Of a stretch of DNA of 48,474 nucleotides, positions 32,191-41,328 are shown piece by piece. Source of the DNA: Streptomyces lydicus (GTDB taxonomy: Bacteria > Actinomycetota > Actinomycetes > Streptomycetales > Streptomycetaceae); contig NZ_JNZA01000046.1 of NCBI RefSeq assembly GCF_000717345.1, forward strand, positions 1 to 48,474. Reading direction: 5' to 3'. Below the pieces are notes generated by a model. It was given only the letters and a program-made list of their open reading frames with translations, was not told the DNA's origin and did no database searches. A program made the translations under genes and the position numbers. How positions within the stretch are numbered: position 1 is the stretch's first letter; each line of letters begins with the position of its first letter.

Positions 32191-32976
32191 ATGCTGCTGC
32201 GGAACAAGACCGTCATCGTCTCGGGCGTGGGGGCCGGCCTCGGCCATCAGGTCGCGGCGGCGTGCGTACGGGACGGCGCCTCGGTGGTGCTGGGCGCCCG
32301 TACGGAGGCGAACCTCGCCAAGTCGGCCGCGCTCATCGACCCTTCGGGCGAGCGGACGGCCTGGCGGGCGACCGACATCAGCGACGAGGGGCAGTGCGAG
32401 GCGCTGGCCGGGCTCGCGGTGGAGCGGTTCGGCGGGATCGACGCGGTGGTCCATGTCGCCGCGCTCGACGCGCTCTTCGGCGGCCTGCGGGAGGCCGACT
32501 TCGCTTCCTGGCGCGATGTCGTGGACGTCAACCTCTTCGGCACCCTGCGGATGACCCGGGCCTGTCTGCCCTCGCTGACGGCACGCGGCGGCGGTTCGGT
32601 GGTGATGATCGGCACCCAGTCGTCGGTCGCCGCCCCCTCACAGGTCCAGCAGGCGGCGTACGCAGCATCCAAGGGCGGGCTGGTCTCCGCGATGTACTCG
32701 CTGGCGCGCGAGCTCGGGCCGGACCGGATACGGGTGAACACCGTGCAGCCCGGCTGGATGTGGGGCCCGCCGGTCGAGGCGTACGTACGCTTCCAGGCGC
32801 ACACCGAGGGCGTACCGGAGGCCGAGGTACTGGCCCGGCTCACCGAACGGATGGCACTGCCCGAGCTGGCGACGGACGCGGACGTGGCGGAGACCGCCGT
32901 GTTCCTGGCCTCCGACCGGGCGCGCGCCATCACGGGCCAGTCGCTGCTGGTCAACGCGGGCGAGCTGATGCGGTAG
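32191..32976 (+). CDS. Short-chain dehydrogenase/reductase (SDR)
   Basis: A 261-residue NAD(P)-dependent oxidoreductase of the classical SDR type. The cofactor motif is SGVGAGLG (TGxxxGxG form), the beta-4 region HVAALD in place of NNAG, the catalytic Ser in IGTQSS and YAASKGG with Tyr and Lys. The C-terminus ends ITGQSLLVNAGELMR, where most relatives have VDGG. ATG 32191 follows AGGAGG. It uses alcohols or ketones of unknown structure. It may share a transcript with the aminotransferase, but the gap suggests separate control. Confidence 0.9.
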   Translation: MLLRNKTVIVSGVGAGLGHQVAAACVRDGASVVLGARTEANLAKSAALIDPSGERTAWRATDISDEGQCEALAGLAVERFGGIDAVVHVAALDALFGGLREADFASWRDVVDVNLFGTLRMTRACLPSLTARGGGSVVMIGTQSSVAAPSQVQQAAYAASKGGLVSAMYSLARELGPDRIRVNTVQPGWMWGPPVEAYVRFQAHTEGVPEAEVLARLTERMALPELATDADVAETAVFLASDRARAITGQSLLVNAGELMR

Positions 32977-33386
32977 CGGTCCACTGCGAGAGCCGGACCT
33001 GCGCGCCGGCCCTGCTCGCCGCCCCGCCGACCCCTCCCCTTCTCTCCCCCCTTCCCCTCTCCCCCCTCCTCCTTCAAACGGCTGTGGCCGCGCGGGATCC
33101 CGTTCCCGTGCGGTGGTGCGTGCGGGCCAAGCCAACGGCGCCCGGCGAAGTGTCCGTTCATCGTGGGTTCGGCGGTCGGCGCGGGACAACGCCCGCGAGA
33201 GTCAAGGGGATGCAAAATCGTTCGCTTTGCTGATCGTGATTCATATCCATGACCAGTGATGGTCTTGACCAGTCCGCTCAAACGGCGGTTCAATCCCCGA
33301 AGTCCCCACTCCCGCAAGGGGACCCCACCCCACAGGACGTCACGGCGAAGTGAAGAACGTTCACAAGGCGGACCCCTGGAGGGGGC
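32977..33386. other. Intergenic region with pyrimidine tract upstream of symporter
   Basis: There is no gene in these 410 bp. A C/T-only tract of about 40 bp spans roughly 33033-33076. The part from 33205 is less GC-rich and should contain the symporter promoter; TTGACC occurs at about 33267. GTGAA-N5-TTCAC near 33349-33363 could form a small leader stem. None of these is a proven site. Confidence 0.4.
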
Positions 33387-35093
33387 ATGAACAGTCTCGA
33401 CTGGGCCGTACTCATCGGCTACTTCGGCGTGATGGTCGCGATCGGTGTGTGGTCGCACAAGAGGGTGGACGACGTCAGCGACTTCTTCACCGCAGGCGGC
33501 AAGATGCCGTGGTGGCTGTCCGGCATCTCGCACCACATGTCCGGCTACAGCGCAGTGATGTTCACCGGGTACGCCGGTATCGCCTACCAATACGGCATCA
33601 CCTCTTATGTCACCTGGTCCTTCCCCATCGCGATCGGTATCGCCATCGGAGCGCGCCTGTTCGCGGGACGGCTCAACCGGCTGCGCTCACGGCTCGGTGT
33701 CGCCTCGCCGCTGGAGTACCTCAAGGCCCGCTACAACCTGCCGACGCAGCAGGCGCTGGCCTGGTCCGGCGTACTGCTGAAGATCGTGGACGTGGGCGCC
33801 AAGTGGGCGGCCATCGCCACCCTGTTGTCCGTCTTCACCGGCATGTCGCTCAACCAGGGCATCCTCATCACGGGCCTGATCACCGGCGTGTACTGCACCG
33901 TCGGCGGACTGTGGGCGGACGCGCTCACCGAGCTGGGGCAGTTCGTCATCCAGCTGCTGGCCGGCGTCGCGATGCTGGTCACCGTCCTGGGCGAGCTGGG
34001 CGGTTTCAGCTCGCTGTGGACCGTGTGGGACAAGCTGCCCGACAGCCACACCCAGCCGACCGTCGGCCCGTACACCCTGACCTTTCTGCTCGCCTACCTC
34101 TTCATCAAGACCTTCGAGTACAGCGGCGGCATGTGGAACCAGGCCCAGCGCTTCATGGCCACCGCCAGCCCCCGGCAGGCGAAGCGCTCGGCAAGGCTCT
34201 CGGCACTGCTGTGGTTCATCTGGCCCGCCGTCCTCTTCTTCCCCATGTGGGTGGCACCGCTGCTGGTCAAGGCGCAGAAGCCGGACGCCTCCGACTCGTA
34301 CGCGCTGCTGACCGAACGCCTGCTGCCGCACGGCCTTCTGGGGCTGGTCATTGTCGGCTTCTTCTCCCACACGATGGCGATGTGCTCGTCGGACGCCAAC
34401 GCCATCTCGGCCGTCTTCACCCGCGACATCGCGCCGGCCCTCTCGGCGAGGGCGCGCGCCTGGTCGCACCGGGCCGGGCTGCTGGCCGCGCGGCTGTCGA
34501 CGGTCGCCTTCCTGGCGCTGTCGATGGCGATAGCGACCCAGGTCAACTCGCCAGCGTTCAAGGACATCATCACCGTCGTCATCAAGTGGGTCGCCGGACT
34601 GGTCGGCCCGATCTCCATCCCGTTCCTGCTCGGCATGCTGCGGGTCTTCCGCAGGTCGGGGCCGACGGCGGCGCTGGGTTCGTGGGCGGCCGGCCTGTTC
34701 GCCTTCTGGCTGACCAACTACGGCCTGAGTGATGTCCAGTTGCAGATCCAGATCGTCTCGCCGGTCGCCACCTCACTCGTGCTCTACCTCCTGCTCGGCC
34801 TCGTACGGCCGGAGGGCACCGAGGAGCGGGACGCGGTGCTGGCGCGGATCAACTCCGGGGGCGACGACGACGGCACCACCGGGGCCTGGGCGGTGGCTGG
34901 GGCGGGTGCTGGTGCGGGTGCTGGTGCCGATGGTGGCGCTGGGGCGGGCGCTGGTGCTGGTGGTGCTGGTGGTGCTGGGGCGGCGGCGGGTCTCGCGGGG
35001 ATTCCGGAGCAGGCGGCCGGGTCGGAGGGGCGGGCCGGGGACGAGCGAAGGGGGGACGGGCGAAGGCAGGACGGGCCGGGGCTCAGGCCGTAG
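33387..35093 (+). CDS. Sodium:solute symporter (SSS family)
   Basis: A 568-residue membrane transporter with about thirteen transmembrane helices over residues 5-475. Typical points are the first helix followed by DFFTAGGKMPWWLSGISHHMSG split across helices 1-2 (GGK start), the unwound helix 1/2 region with GYSAVMFTGYAGIAY, and SSDANAISAVFTRD in the loop before helix 9. Na+-coupled uptake of a sugar, amino acid or organic acid is expected; the substrate is not readable. The C-terminal 85 residues are cytoplasmic and low-complexity Gly/Ala, then Glu/Arg-rich, encoded by a GGTGCT-type repeat. ATG 33387 follows GGAGGGGGC. It is convergent with the ADP-ribosylglycohydrolase gene. Confidence 0.92.
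   Translation: MNSLDWAVLIGYFGVMVAIGVWSHKRVDDVSDFFTAGGKMPWWLSGISHHMSGYSAVMFTGYAGIAYQYGITSYVTWSFPIAIGIAIGARLFAGRLNRLRSRLGVASPLEYLKARYNLPTQQALAWSGVLLKIVDVGAKWAAIATLLSVFTGMSLNQGILITGLITGVYCTVGGLWADALTELGQFVIQLLAGVAMLVTVLGELGGFSSLWTVWDKLPDSHTQPTVGPYTLTFLLAYLFIKTFEYSGGMWNQAQRFMATASPRQAKRSARLSALLWFIWPAVLFFPMWVAPLLVKAQKPDASDSYALLTERLLPHGLLGLVIVGFFSHTMAMCSSDANAISAVFTRDIAPALSARARAWSHRAGLLAARLSTVAFLALSMAIATQVNSPAFKDIITVVIKWVAGLVGPISIPFLLGMLRVFRRSGPTAALGSWAAGLFAFWLTNYGLSDVQLQIQIVSPVATSLVLYLLLGLVRPEGTEERDAVLARINSGGDDDGTTGAWAVAGAGAGAGAGADGGAGAGAGAGGAGGAGAAAGLAGIPEQAAGSEGRAGDERRGDGRRQDGPGLRP
34895..34980 (+). repeat. Degenerate GGTGCT hexanucleotide repeat inside symporter gene
   Basis: About 86 bp made almost only of GGTGCT, GGTGCG, GGGGCG and GGTGGTGCT units, coding Gly-Ala repeats in the symporter tail. 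Units stay in frame, so length changes by 3 or 6 bp would keep the reading frame. Confidence 0.75.
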
Positions 35094-35195
35094 GGCCAAC
35101 GGGCGTGGCGGCTCGTGCCTCGACGGGTGGGCGCCGGACACGCGGTGGGTCGTGGGGCGTGGGGCCTTATGCCGTGGGGCCTGGTGCCAGGGGTG

Positions 35196-36317
35196 CTAGG
35201 CGCGCGGGTAGCGGGCGAGCCAGCCCGGTGACGAGCCGGCCGGGCCGTGCAGGGCGGGTCCCTGCGTCATCTCCATCGAAAAGTCGTCGGCCAGCTGCAG
35301 GATCGTCTCCCGGCCCTCCAGCTCGACCAGCCACTCGGGCGGCAGCGCCGTCTCACCGTGCAGCGTGCCCAGCAGATTGCCGCAGATGGAGCCGGTGGAA
35401 TCGCTGTCACCACTGTGGTTGACCGCGAGCAGCAGGCCGTGCCGCATGTCCTCGGCGACCAGCGCGCAGTACACACCGATGGACAGCGCCTCCTCCGCCG
35501 TCCAGCCCTCGCCCAGTGACTCGACCCGGGCGGGCGTCGGCATGCCCTGCCGTACGGCGCCGAGCGCGCGCTTGAGGGCGTCGGTGGTCTCCTCGTGGCC
35601 GGGGCGGGTGGCCAGATGTGCCAGCGCCTTCTGCACGGCACCGTCGAGGTCCTCGCCACGGGCCAGCGAGTGGCTGATGACGGCGAAGGCGCCGGCGGCG
35701 AGGTAGCCGGTGGGGTGGCCGTGCGTCTGCGCCGCGCACTCGACGGCGAGCTGGAAGACCAGCTGCGGCTCCCAGCCCACCAGCAGCCCGAACGGCGCGG
35801 AGCGCATCACCGCGCCGCAGCCCTTCGAGTCGGGGTTCTTGGGCTTGTCGAGCGTGCCCATCGCCTCGTCGCCGAGGCCGGACAGGCAGGCCCGGCCCGG
35901 CGCGCGCCGGGAGTAGAGCCACTCCTCACGGGCGAGCCAGCCGTCGTCCTTCTTGCGCTCGTCGGGGCCCCAGTCGCGCTGGGTGGTGGCCCAGCGCAGA
36001 TAGGCGCGGTGGACGTCGGTGGGCGGATGCCAGGCCCCGGTGTCGCGGCGGACCTGGGCGCGGATCAGCCCGTCCACGGTGAACAGGGTCATCTGGGTGT
36101 CGTCGGTGACCGCACCGCGCCTCCCGAAGGCGGGCACGAAGTCCGTCACGCCCTCCTGGCCGTGCGCCTCACGGATCGCATCGAGCGCGTCGAATTCGAT
36201 ACCGGCGCCCAGCGCATCGCCGATGGCGCCGCCGAGCAGGCAGCCGCGTACCCGGCTGCGGAAGTCCTGCTGTTCCGCGCGCCCCCAGATAGCGGTGCCG
36301 CCTCCCGCTGCGCTCAC
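35196..36317 (-). CDS. ADP-ribosylglycohydrolase (DraG family)
   Basis: A 373-residue hydrolase that removes ADP-ribose from proteins or small molecules with two metal ions. The metal ligands appear in TDDTQM (near 90) and GDSDSTGSICGNLLG (near 310), and the N-terminal signature in RVRGCLLGGAIGDALGAGIEF. The fold is all-helical, as in DraG. The GTG at 36315-36317 with AGGAGGGC is preferred over the upstream in-frame start at 36374. No partner ADP-ribosyltransferase gene is visible nearby, so its target is unknown. It is convergent with the symporter and divergent from the D-2-hydroxyacid dehydrogenase. Confidence 0.92.
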   Translation of the reverse strand: MSAAGGGTAIWGRAEQQDFRSRVRGCLLGGAIGDALGAGIEFDALDAIREAHGQEGVTDFVPAFGRRGAVTDDTQMTLFTVDGLIRAQVRRDTGAWHPPTDVHRAYLRWATTQRDWGPDERKKDDGWLAREEWLYSRRAPGRACLSGLGDEAMGTLDKPKNPDSKGCGAVMRSAPFGLLVGWEPQLVFQLAVECAAQTHGHPTGYLAAGAFAVISHSLARGEDLDGAVQKALAHLATRPGHEETTDALKRALGAVRQGMPTPARVESLGEGWTAEEALSIGVYCALVAEDMRHGLLLAVNHSGDSDSTGSICGNLLGTLHGETALPPEWLVELEGRETILQLADDFSMEMTQGPALHGPAGSSPGWLARYPRA

Positions 36318-36629
36318 TGCGCCCTCCTGAAGCTCACTACGTCCCGGGGCCTTGTGGGGCCCCTGGCGCAGCACTGTAATCGACCACGATTGATCAATTT
36401 CCGGCCAGGTGAGTATGTGAATAGTCGCTGGCTAGGCGGCTTTTGGGCGATACGGTCCGGATGGGGAGGGGGCAGCTGTTTTCCCCCTCCGCCCGGTAAC
36501 CGACCACCGACCACCGTTCACTCTCCGCCACCCGGCCACCCGGCCCCCGGCCACCTGCCCCTGCCCTCTGCCACCTCCCCCTTACCCCTTGACCCCTTGC
36601 CCCTTTCCTCAGCTTTCGGGAGTTTCCGC
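36318..36629. other. Divergent promoter region, ATTGATCAAT palindrome, C/T tract
   Basis: There is no gene in these 312 bp. A perfect AT-rich palindrome, ATTGATCAAT (36389-36398), lies about 72 bp upstream of the ADP-ribosylglycohydrolase start. A C-rich pyrimidine tract covers about 36530-36610, just ahead of the dehydrogenase ribosome binding site. Confidence 0.4.
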
Positions 36630-37589
36630 ATGACACCGCGTTGCGCCGTACTCGACGACTACCAGGGCGTCGCCCTCTCCACGGCCGACTGGTCCCCGTT
36701 GGCCGACGCCGTGGACGTTCGTACGCTGCGGCAGCCCTTCCGCTCCGAGGACGAGGTGGTCGCGGCGATCGGCGACTGCGAGATCGTGGTCGCCATGCGG
36801 GAGCGCACCCCGTTCCCCGCCTCACTCCTCGCCCGGCTCCCCCGGCTACGGCTTCTGATCACCTCCGGAATGCGCAACGCCGCCATCGATCTGGATGCCG
36901 CCGCCCGGCACGGCGTCACCGTCTGCGGCACCGCCAGCAACACCGAACCGCCCGTCGAACTCACCTGGGCCCTGATCCTCGGCCTGGCCCGCGACGTCGT
37001 CACCGAGAACACCGCCCTCCGCGCAGGCGGCCCCTGGCAGAGCACGCTCGGCGCCGATCTGCACGGCCGCACGCTCGGGCTGCTCGGCCTCGGCAAGATC
37101 GGCACCCGGGTCGCTCGGATCGGTCTGGCCTTCGGCATGGACGTGGTCGCCTGGAGCCGGAACCTCACCCCCGAACGCGCGGCGGAGGCCGGCGTACGTG
37201 CCGCCGCCACCAAGGAGGAGCTCCTGGAGGGCAGCGACTTCGTCTCCGTGCACCTCGTCCTCGGCGAGCGGACCCGTGGCCTGCTCGGCGCCGCCGAACT
37301 CCGCCGCATGCGGCCTACCAGCTATCTCATCAACACCTCCCGTGCCGCGATCGTCGACCAGTCCGCGCTGCTCCAGGCACTGCGCGAGAACTGGATCGCC
37401 GGCGCCGGCCTCGACGTCTTCGAGCAGGAACCGCTGCCCGCCGACCATCCGCTGCGCACCCTCCCGAACGTCCTGGCCCTCCCCCACCTCGGCTACGTCA
37501 CCCGCCGCAACTACGAGGGCTACTTCCAACAGGCCGTCGAGGACATCACCGCCTTTCTCGCAGGCGCCCCGATCCGCCAACTGCACTGA
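36630..37589 (+). CDS. D-2-hydroxyacid dehydrogenase (NAD-dependent)
   Basis: A 319-residue enzyme of the phosphoglycerate/formate dehydrogenase-like group. The catalytic and NAD-binding domains are recognisable: GLGKIGTRVA (Rossmann), the catalytic Arg in INTSRAAIVD, Glu in LDVFEQEPLP and His in LPHLGYV. The N-terminus MTPRCAVLDDYQG is typical of a subgroup often annotated D-3-phosphoglycerate dehydrogenase, but there is no ACT regulatory domain, so serine synthesis is unlikely to be its main job. The ATG at 36630 follows CGGGAG; a very long upstream open frame through the divergent gene is antisense and rejected. Substrate unknown. Confidence 0.92.
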   Translation: MTPRCAVLDDYQGVALSTADWSPLADAVDVRTLRQPFRSEDEVVAAIGDCEIVVAMRERTPFPASLLARLPRLRLLITSGMRNAAIDLDAAARHGVTVCGTASNTEPPVELTWALILGLARDVVTENTALRAGGPWQSTLGADLHGRTLGLLGLGKIGTRVARIGLAFGMDVVAWSRNLTPERAAEAGVRAAATKEELLEGSDFVSVHLVLGERTRGLLGAAELRRMRPTSYLINTSRAAIVDQSALLQALRENWIAGAGLDVFEQEPLPADHPLRTLPNVLALPHLGYVTRRNYEGYFQQAVEDITAFLAGAPIRQLH

Positions 37590-37691
37590 GGGCTTCACTT
37601 CCCTCGTGTCCCGTTCCTGACGGTATGCGGCGACGTCGGGGCGCTTATCCGTTCGATGATGGCAACGCCCCACGCTGGGCATGCTCTCCCC

Positions 37692-37946
37692 ATGTCCGAG
37701 TACGAGTGGGATCGCACCACGATGGCGGTCGTCGCCTCCGCACTGTCCGGGGACAGCGACGGCGCGGTGGAACTGCTCCGGCCGCTCCCCCAGCGCGATG
37801 TCTGCCATATCGCGGTGCGGCTGGCCGCCATGGCCGCGGATGCGCTGATCGTCGCCGCCCAGGACAGCGGAGGCGACCGTGAGGAGGCACTGTCGCAGTG
37901 GCAGCAGTGCATCCTCCAGCACGAGGCCGAATACGAGGGCGAGTAG
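37692..37946 (+). CDS. Small hypothetical protein, 84 aa
   Basis: Begins MSEYEWDRTTMAVVASALSG; the chain is acidic and helical (AVELLRPLPQRDVCHIAVRLAAMAADALIVAA), ending HEAEYEGE. Third-position GC is high throughout, so it is very likely real. The ATG at 37692 is preferred; 37656 is an in-frame alternative, and neither has a clear ribosome binding site. No known domain, signal peptide or membrane helix. It is convergent with the large ATPase gene and ends just before a bidirectional hairpin. Confidence 0.65.
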   Translation: MSEYEWDRTTMAVVASALSGDSDGAVELLRPLPQRDVCHIAVRLAAMAADALIVAAQDSGGDREEALSQWQQCILQHEAEYEGE

Positions 37947-37948
37947 CG

Positions 37949-37966
37949 CGGCCCGGGCACGGGCCG
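37949..37966. terminator. Hairpin between convergent genes
   Basis: CGGCCCG and CGGGCCG make a perfect 7-bp stem with loop GGCA, between the small hypothetical gene and the minus-strand ATPase gene. Confidence 0.6.
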
Positions 37967-37992
37967 GTCACTCCGCCAGGCCGGCCGGTCCG

Positions 37993-40900
37993 TCAGCCCG
38001 GTAGGTCAAGGTGGCCGGCCGCGGTTGCCATCCTGCGTATCAGCCCGTCGCGGACGGCCGCCAGCCTCTCCGCGTTCGCCCCCGGCAGCCGTGCCAGATC
38101 ACGTATCCCCAACTCGGTCTCGGCGACGACCTCCCAGGCAGCTCCGTCGAGCAACCGTGCCGTTGCGTCCTCGGCCCCCGCCCAGTCCCCGAGGGCGCAG
38201 CAGCAGACGACCTCCGCCAACACCGTTGCCGCACCTGCGAGGCCGTACGGATCACCGTCGGGTCCGCCGCCACCGCTGCCGCCGTCGACGCCCCCGCCGC
38301 CGTGGCCGTCGCGGTCCCCGTCGACAGCGGCGCCGGCGGACCGCAACGCCTGCCATGCGGACACCGGCCCGGCCGCGTCCACCCCTTCGCGTGCCCCGGC
38401 CAGCAGTGCCGCCTCGTACCGGACCCTCAGGTGCGCGGCGACCGCGTCGGGGGCTCCCGTCGCCCTGTCGTCCGGGTCCCGCTCGCCCTCGGGGGCGTGC
38501 CGCCCGCCGGGGAGCGCGCCGCGCGCCGCCTCCAGCGTCTCGTGCGCGGCGTCGAGGTTTCCGGTGCGGCGCAGGCACCCGGCCTTGAGGGCGAGGAGCG
38601 CGGCGTTCGGGCCGCTTGTGGCGAGTGCGCGGTCGAAGTCGGCGAGGGCCTCCGCCGGCCGGCCCGCGAGCAGGTTGGCTCTGCCTCGTGCCGCCGTGGT
38701 CTGCCAGGAGTCCGGGGTGAGTTGCAGGGCGGCGGTGAGTTCGGCGCGGGCCTCTTCGCAGCGGCCGAGCGCGCGCAGCGCCAGCCCACGCGCCGTACGG
38801 GCCCAGGCGTCGGTGGGCGCGAGGGCCAGGGTCCGTTCGGCCTCCGCGAGCGCCTGCTGGTACCGCTTCATCTCCAACCAGGTGCGGCAGCGCTCCCCCT
38901 TCACCCAGGCGTTGTCCGGCCGGAGTTCAGCCGCGCGTCCGAGGGCGGTCAGGGCCTCCTGGTGGCGGCCCATGTCGCGCAGGGTCATTCCCCGGCGGGC
39001 GTGGGCCCAGACGTAGGCGGGGTTGACCTCCAGCGCCCGGTCGAACTCCGCCAGGGCCAGGGCGTACTGCCGCCTGTCACGGTAGGTGGCGCCCCGTTCG
39101 GCCATCGCCCAGGCGTAGTCGGCGTTGATCTCGATGGCGCGTGCCAGGCCCACCAGCGCCTCGTCGTGGCGGCCGAGGCGCCGCAGGCAGACGGCCCGGC
39201 TGCCAAGGGTGAAGGCGTGCCGGGGCTGCCGGGCCAGCACGCCGTCGAAGGCGGTGACGGCCTCCTCGAACCGGCCCATGAGGCGGTATGCCTCGCCGAG
39301 CTGGGCGGCGGCGTCCACCGAGTCCGGTGCGACCTCCAGGGCGCGGAGGTAGTCCTCGGTGGCCCGGTCGAAGCGGCGCATGTAGCGGTGGGTCAGCCCC
39401 CGTTCGAGCAGCGCCGCGGCGTCGCGCGGGCTCAGCTCCAGACAGCGGTCGAAGTCGGCGAACGCCTGTGGCCACGCTTCGGCCAGGCGGTACTCACGGC
39501 CCCGGATGCGGTGGATGCGGGCCTGCTCGGCCACCTCCAGCCCGGGCCGGGCGAGCAGAGCGGTCAGCACCGCGGCCAGGCCGTTGCCCTCCTCCGCGCA
39601 GGCGGCGACCAGCCGCTCGCCCCACTCCCTGACCTCGGGGGCATCGGCGTCCTCGCCGGCCTGGCGGATACCCTCGGCCACCCGGCGCACCACGGGCCGT
39701 TCGTACTCGGCCGCGTCCCGCATGTCGGCCAGCGCCTCGTCGAGCGCGGGGTGCGGGTCCGCGCAGAGCGCGTGATACGTCTCCCGCAGTCGCTGCTCCA
39801 CCCAGCGTTCGTCGCCCCAGGACCGCGCCGGGTCGTTGTCGTCGGCGCACTCCCTGCGGCGGTCCCGCGCGGCCTCGGCGAGCCGCCGGTGCCGGGCCGT
39901 CCAGGTCTGCGGGGATCTGCGCCGCTGGAGGCGCAGCATCGCGGTGCGCACCACCTCGTGGTACTGCCGGCGGCCCGACCGGCCGGTGACGAACGGCAGC
40001 CCGCACAGCCAGCCGAACTGCCCTGCGGCGGCCGGGTCCACCGCGGTCCGGAAGACGTCCTCGTCGAGGGAGCGGGGCAGCGCGGCGGCGAGCGCCGCCT
40101 CACGGCGGACGGGGTCCGTCTCCCACTTCAGGAAGCGCTCGACGGCCGTGTCACTGGGATCGTCGACGGCCTCCGCGGCCCGGGGGCGGTTCTCGGCGAG
40201 GGTCGACACCAGCACCGGCAGCCCGCCGGACAGCCGCAGGATCACCTCGACGATGCGTTCGTCGACGATGTCCCTGGTCGCCAGGTACTGCCGTGCCTCG
40301 CCCTCGGTGAAGGCGTCCAGCGGCAGTGCCGCCACGCAGTCGAGGTGGTCTGCCCAGCAGCGGTGGTCCAGGGCGGTCTGGCCGGCCAGCGTCACCACCA
40401 CATTGGGTGCCAGCGGGCCGTACCGGTCGCTGACCAGGACGTCGCGCAGCCAGGTGTCGAGCAGCGGGCCGGTCCGTTCGTAGGTGTCGAAGAAGAGGGC
40501 CAGCCAGGGCACCTCGTCGGCGACGGCGCCCACCTCGCGGACGAACACCGGTGTCAGGGCCGCCACCGGCTCCATCACCAGTTCGACGTCGTCGTGATTG
40601 CGCAGCCGGGCGCTGAGCAGCCCCCGCAGCCGGTCCGCGCCGCGCGCCATCTGCCGGGCGTCCAGCGCCCCGGTGACGGCCCCGACGCCGGGCAGCAGCC
40701 CGAGAGCGGCGAGTCCCGCCTGCGCCGCGATGATGCTGCCGGGCGAGGGGCCGCTCCCCTGGGCGTCGCCGCCCGCGTCGGCCGCGCCGGGCGGCCCCTG
40801 CTCGGCGACGGCCACCGCCTCGGCCTCGTGCCGTCGTTCCCGGTAGGTGGCGAGGAGCTTGTCGAACACCTTCAAGGGGCGCCCCTGGGCGGCCAGTTGG

Positions 40901-41181
40901 CGGCTGATGGCCGCCATCGCCTCGGGGATGGTGTGCGCCGACTCGTCGACGTATGCCGTCGGTGCGCCCTGCTCGCGGGCGGTCTCCTCGAACTGCCGGA
41001 TCAGGGACGTCTTCCCGACGCCTGCCTGGCCGTGCACATGGAACAGGAACTGCTGTCCCGGATCTTCCACGCTGCGGGTGAAGTTGGCCCGGAAGTTCTC
41101 GATCTCCGTCCGCCGTCCGACGAACCCGGCCCGTCGTCGCTGCCGGATCAGCTCCTGCCGCGACAGCCTGCTGCGCTCCAT
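37993..41181 (-). CDS. Large STAND-like ATPase with C-terminal TPR array
   Basis: A 1,062-residue protein. After a basic N-terminus, FVGRRTEIENF and the Walker A HGQAGVGKTS (Lys about 57) begin an AAA_16-type ATPase domain. A hydrophobic-acidic strand, WLALFFDTYERTG, is a likely Walker B. A winged-helix-like middle section leads to about nine tetratricopeptide repeats (about 555-890; for example AEFDRALEVNPAYVWAHARRG). The end is Gly/Asp-rich and then helical. This is the layout of STAND signalling NTPases, which oligomerise on sensing a ligand through the repeats. No effector domain (TIR, nuclease, protease) is visible, so a regulatory role is more likely than immunity. ATG 41181 with GGGGGTGG upstream is chosen over a GTG at 41190. 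Confidence 0.85.
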   Translation of the reverse strand: MERSRLSRQELIRQRRRAGFVGRRTEIENFRANFTRSVEDPGQQFLFHVHGQAGVGKTSLIRQFEETAREQGAPTAYVDESAHTIPEAMAAISRQLAAQGRPLKVFDKLLATYRERRHEAEAVAVAEQGPPGAADAGGDAQGSGPSPGSIIAAQAGLAALGLLPGVGAVTGALDARQMARGADRLRGLLSARLRNHDDVELVMEPVAALTPVFVREVGAVADEVPWLALFFDTYERTGPLLDTWLRDVLVSDRYGPLAPNVVVTLAGQTALDHRCWADHLDCVAALPLDAFTEGEARQYLATRDIVDERIVEVILRLSGGLPVLVSTLAENRPRAAEAVDDPSDTAVERFLKWETDPVRREAALAAALPRSLDEDVFRTAVDPAAAGQFGWLCGLPFVTGRSGRRQYHEVVRTAMLRLQRRRSPQTWTARHRRLAEAARDRRRECADDNDPARSWGDERWVEQRLRETYHALCADPHPALDEALADMRDAAEYERPVVRRVAEGIRQAGEDADAPEVREWGERLVAACAEEGNGLAAVLTALLARPGLEVAEQARIHRIRGREYRLAEAWPQAFADFDRCLELSPRDAAALLERGLTHRYMRRFDRATEDYLRALEVAPDSVDAAAQLGEAYRLMGRFEEAVTAFDGVLARQPRHAFTLGSRAVCLRRLGRHDEALVGLARAIEINADYAWAMAERGATYRDRRQYALALAEFDRALEVNPAYVWAHARRGMTLRDMGRHQEALTALGRAAELRPDNAWVKGERCRTWLEMKRYQQALAEAERTLALAPTDAWARTARGLALRALGRCEEARAELTAALQLTPDSWQTTAARGRANLLAGRPAEALADFDRALATSGPNAALLALKAGCLRRTGNLDAAHETLEAARGALPGGRHAPEGERDPDDRATGAPDAVAAHLRVRYEAALLAGAREGVDAAGPVSAWQALRSAGAAVDGDRDGHGGGGVDGGSGGGGPDGDPYGLAGAATVLAEVVCCCALGDWAGAEDATARLLDGAAWEVVAETELGIRDLARLPGANAERLAAVRDGLIRRMATAAGHLDLPG

Positions 41182-41289
41182 CCTGTCCACCCCCGTTCAC
41201 GACGGCTGGTGCCGCCCGCCGGCTTGCTGCCTGCTCTCGCAGATTAGCTTTCGGCGGAGTTGCGCACGGGGGCCTGTGGATAACCTCGC

Positions 41290-41309
41290 CGGCCGCAGCG
41301 CGGCGGCCG
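41290..41309 (-). terminator. Possible terminator after fbiC
   Basis: CGGCCGC and GCGGCCG form a 7-bp stem with a 6-nt loop, 20 bp past the fbiC stop codon. Confidence 0.4.
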
Positions 41310-41328
41310 CGTTGCCGCGCCGGCTGCC

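Noticed and set aside
33033..33076. Pyrimidine tract as a riboswitch or small RNA
   Set aside because: Simple C/T sequence with no conserved fold; more likely just low complexity.
35595..36629. Long N-terminal extension of the D-2-hydroxyacid dehydrogenase frame
   Set aside because: It runs antisense through the ADP-ribosylglycohydrolase gene; the ATG at 36630 has a good ribosome binding site and the family N-terminus.
37993..41181. Phage-defence Avs system
   Set aside because: No nuclease, TIR, protease or membrane effector domain in the protein and no neighbouring defence genes.
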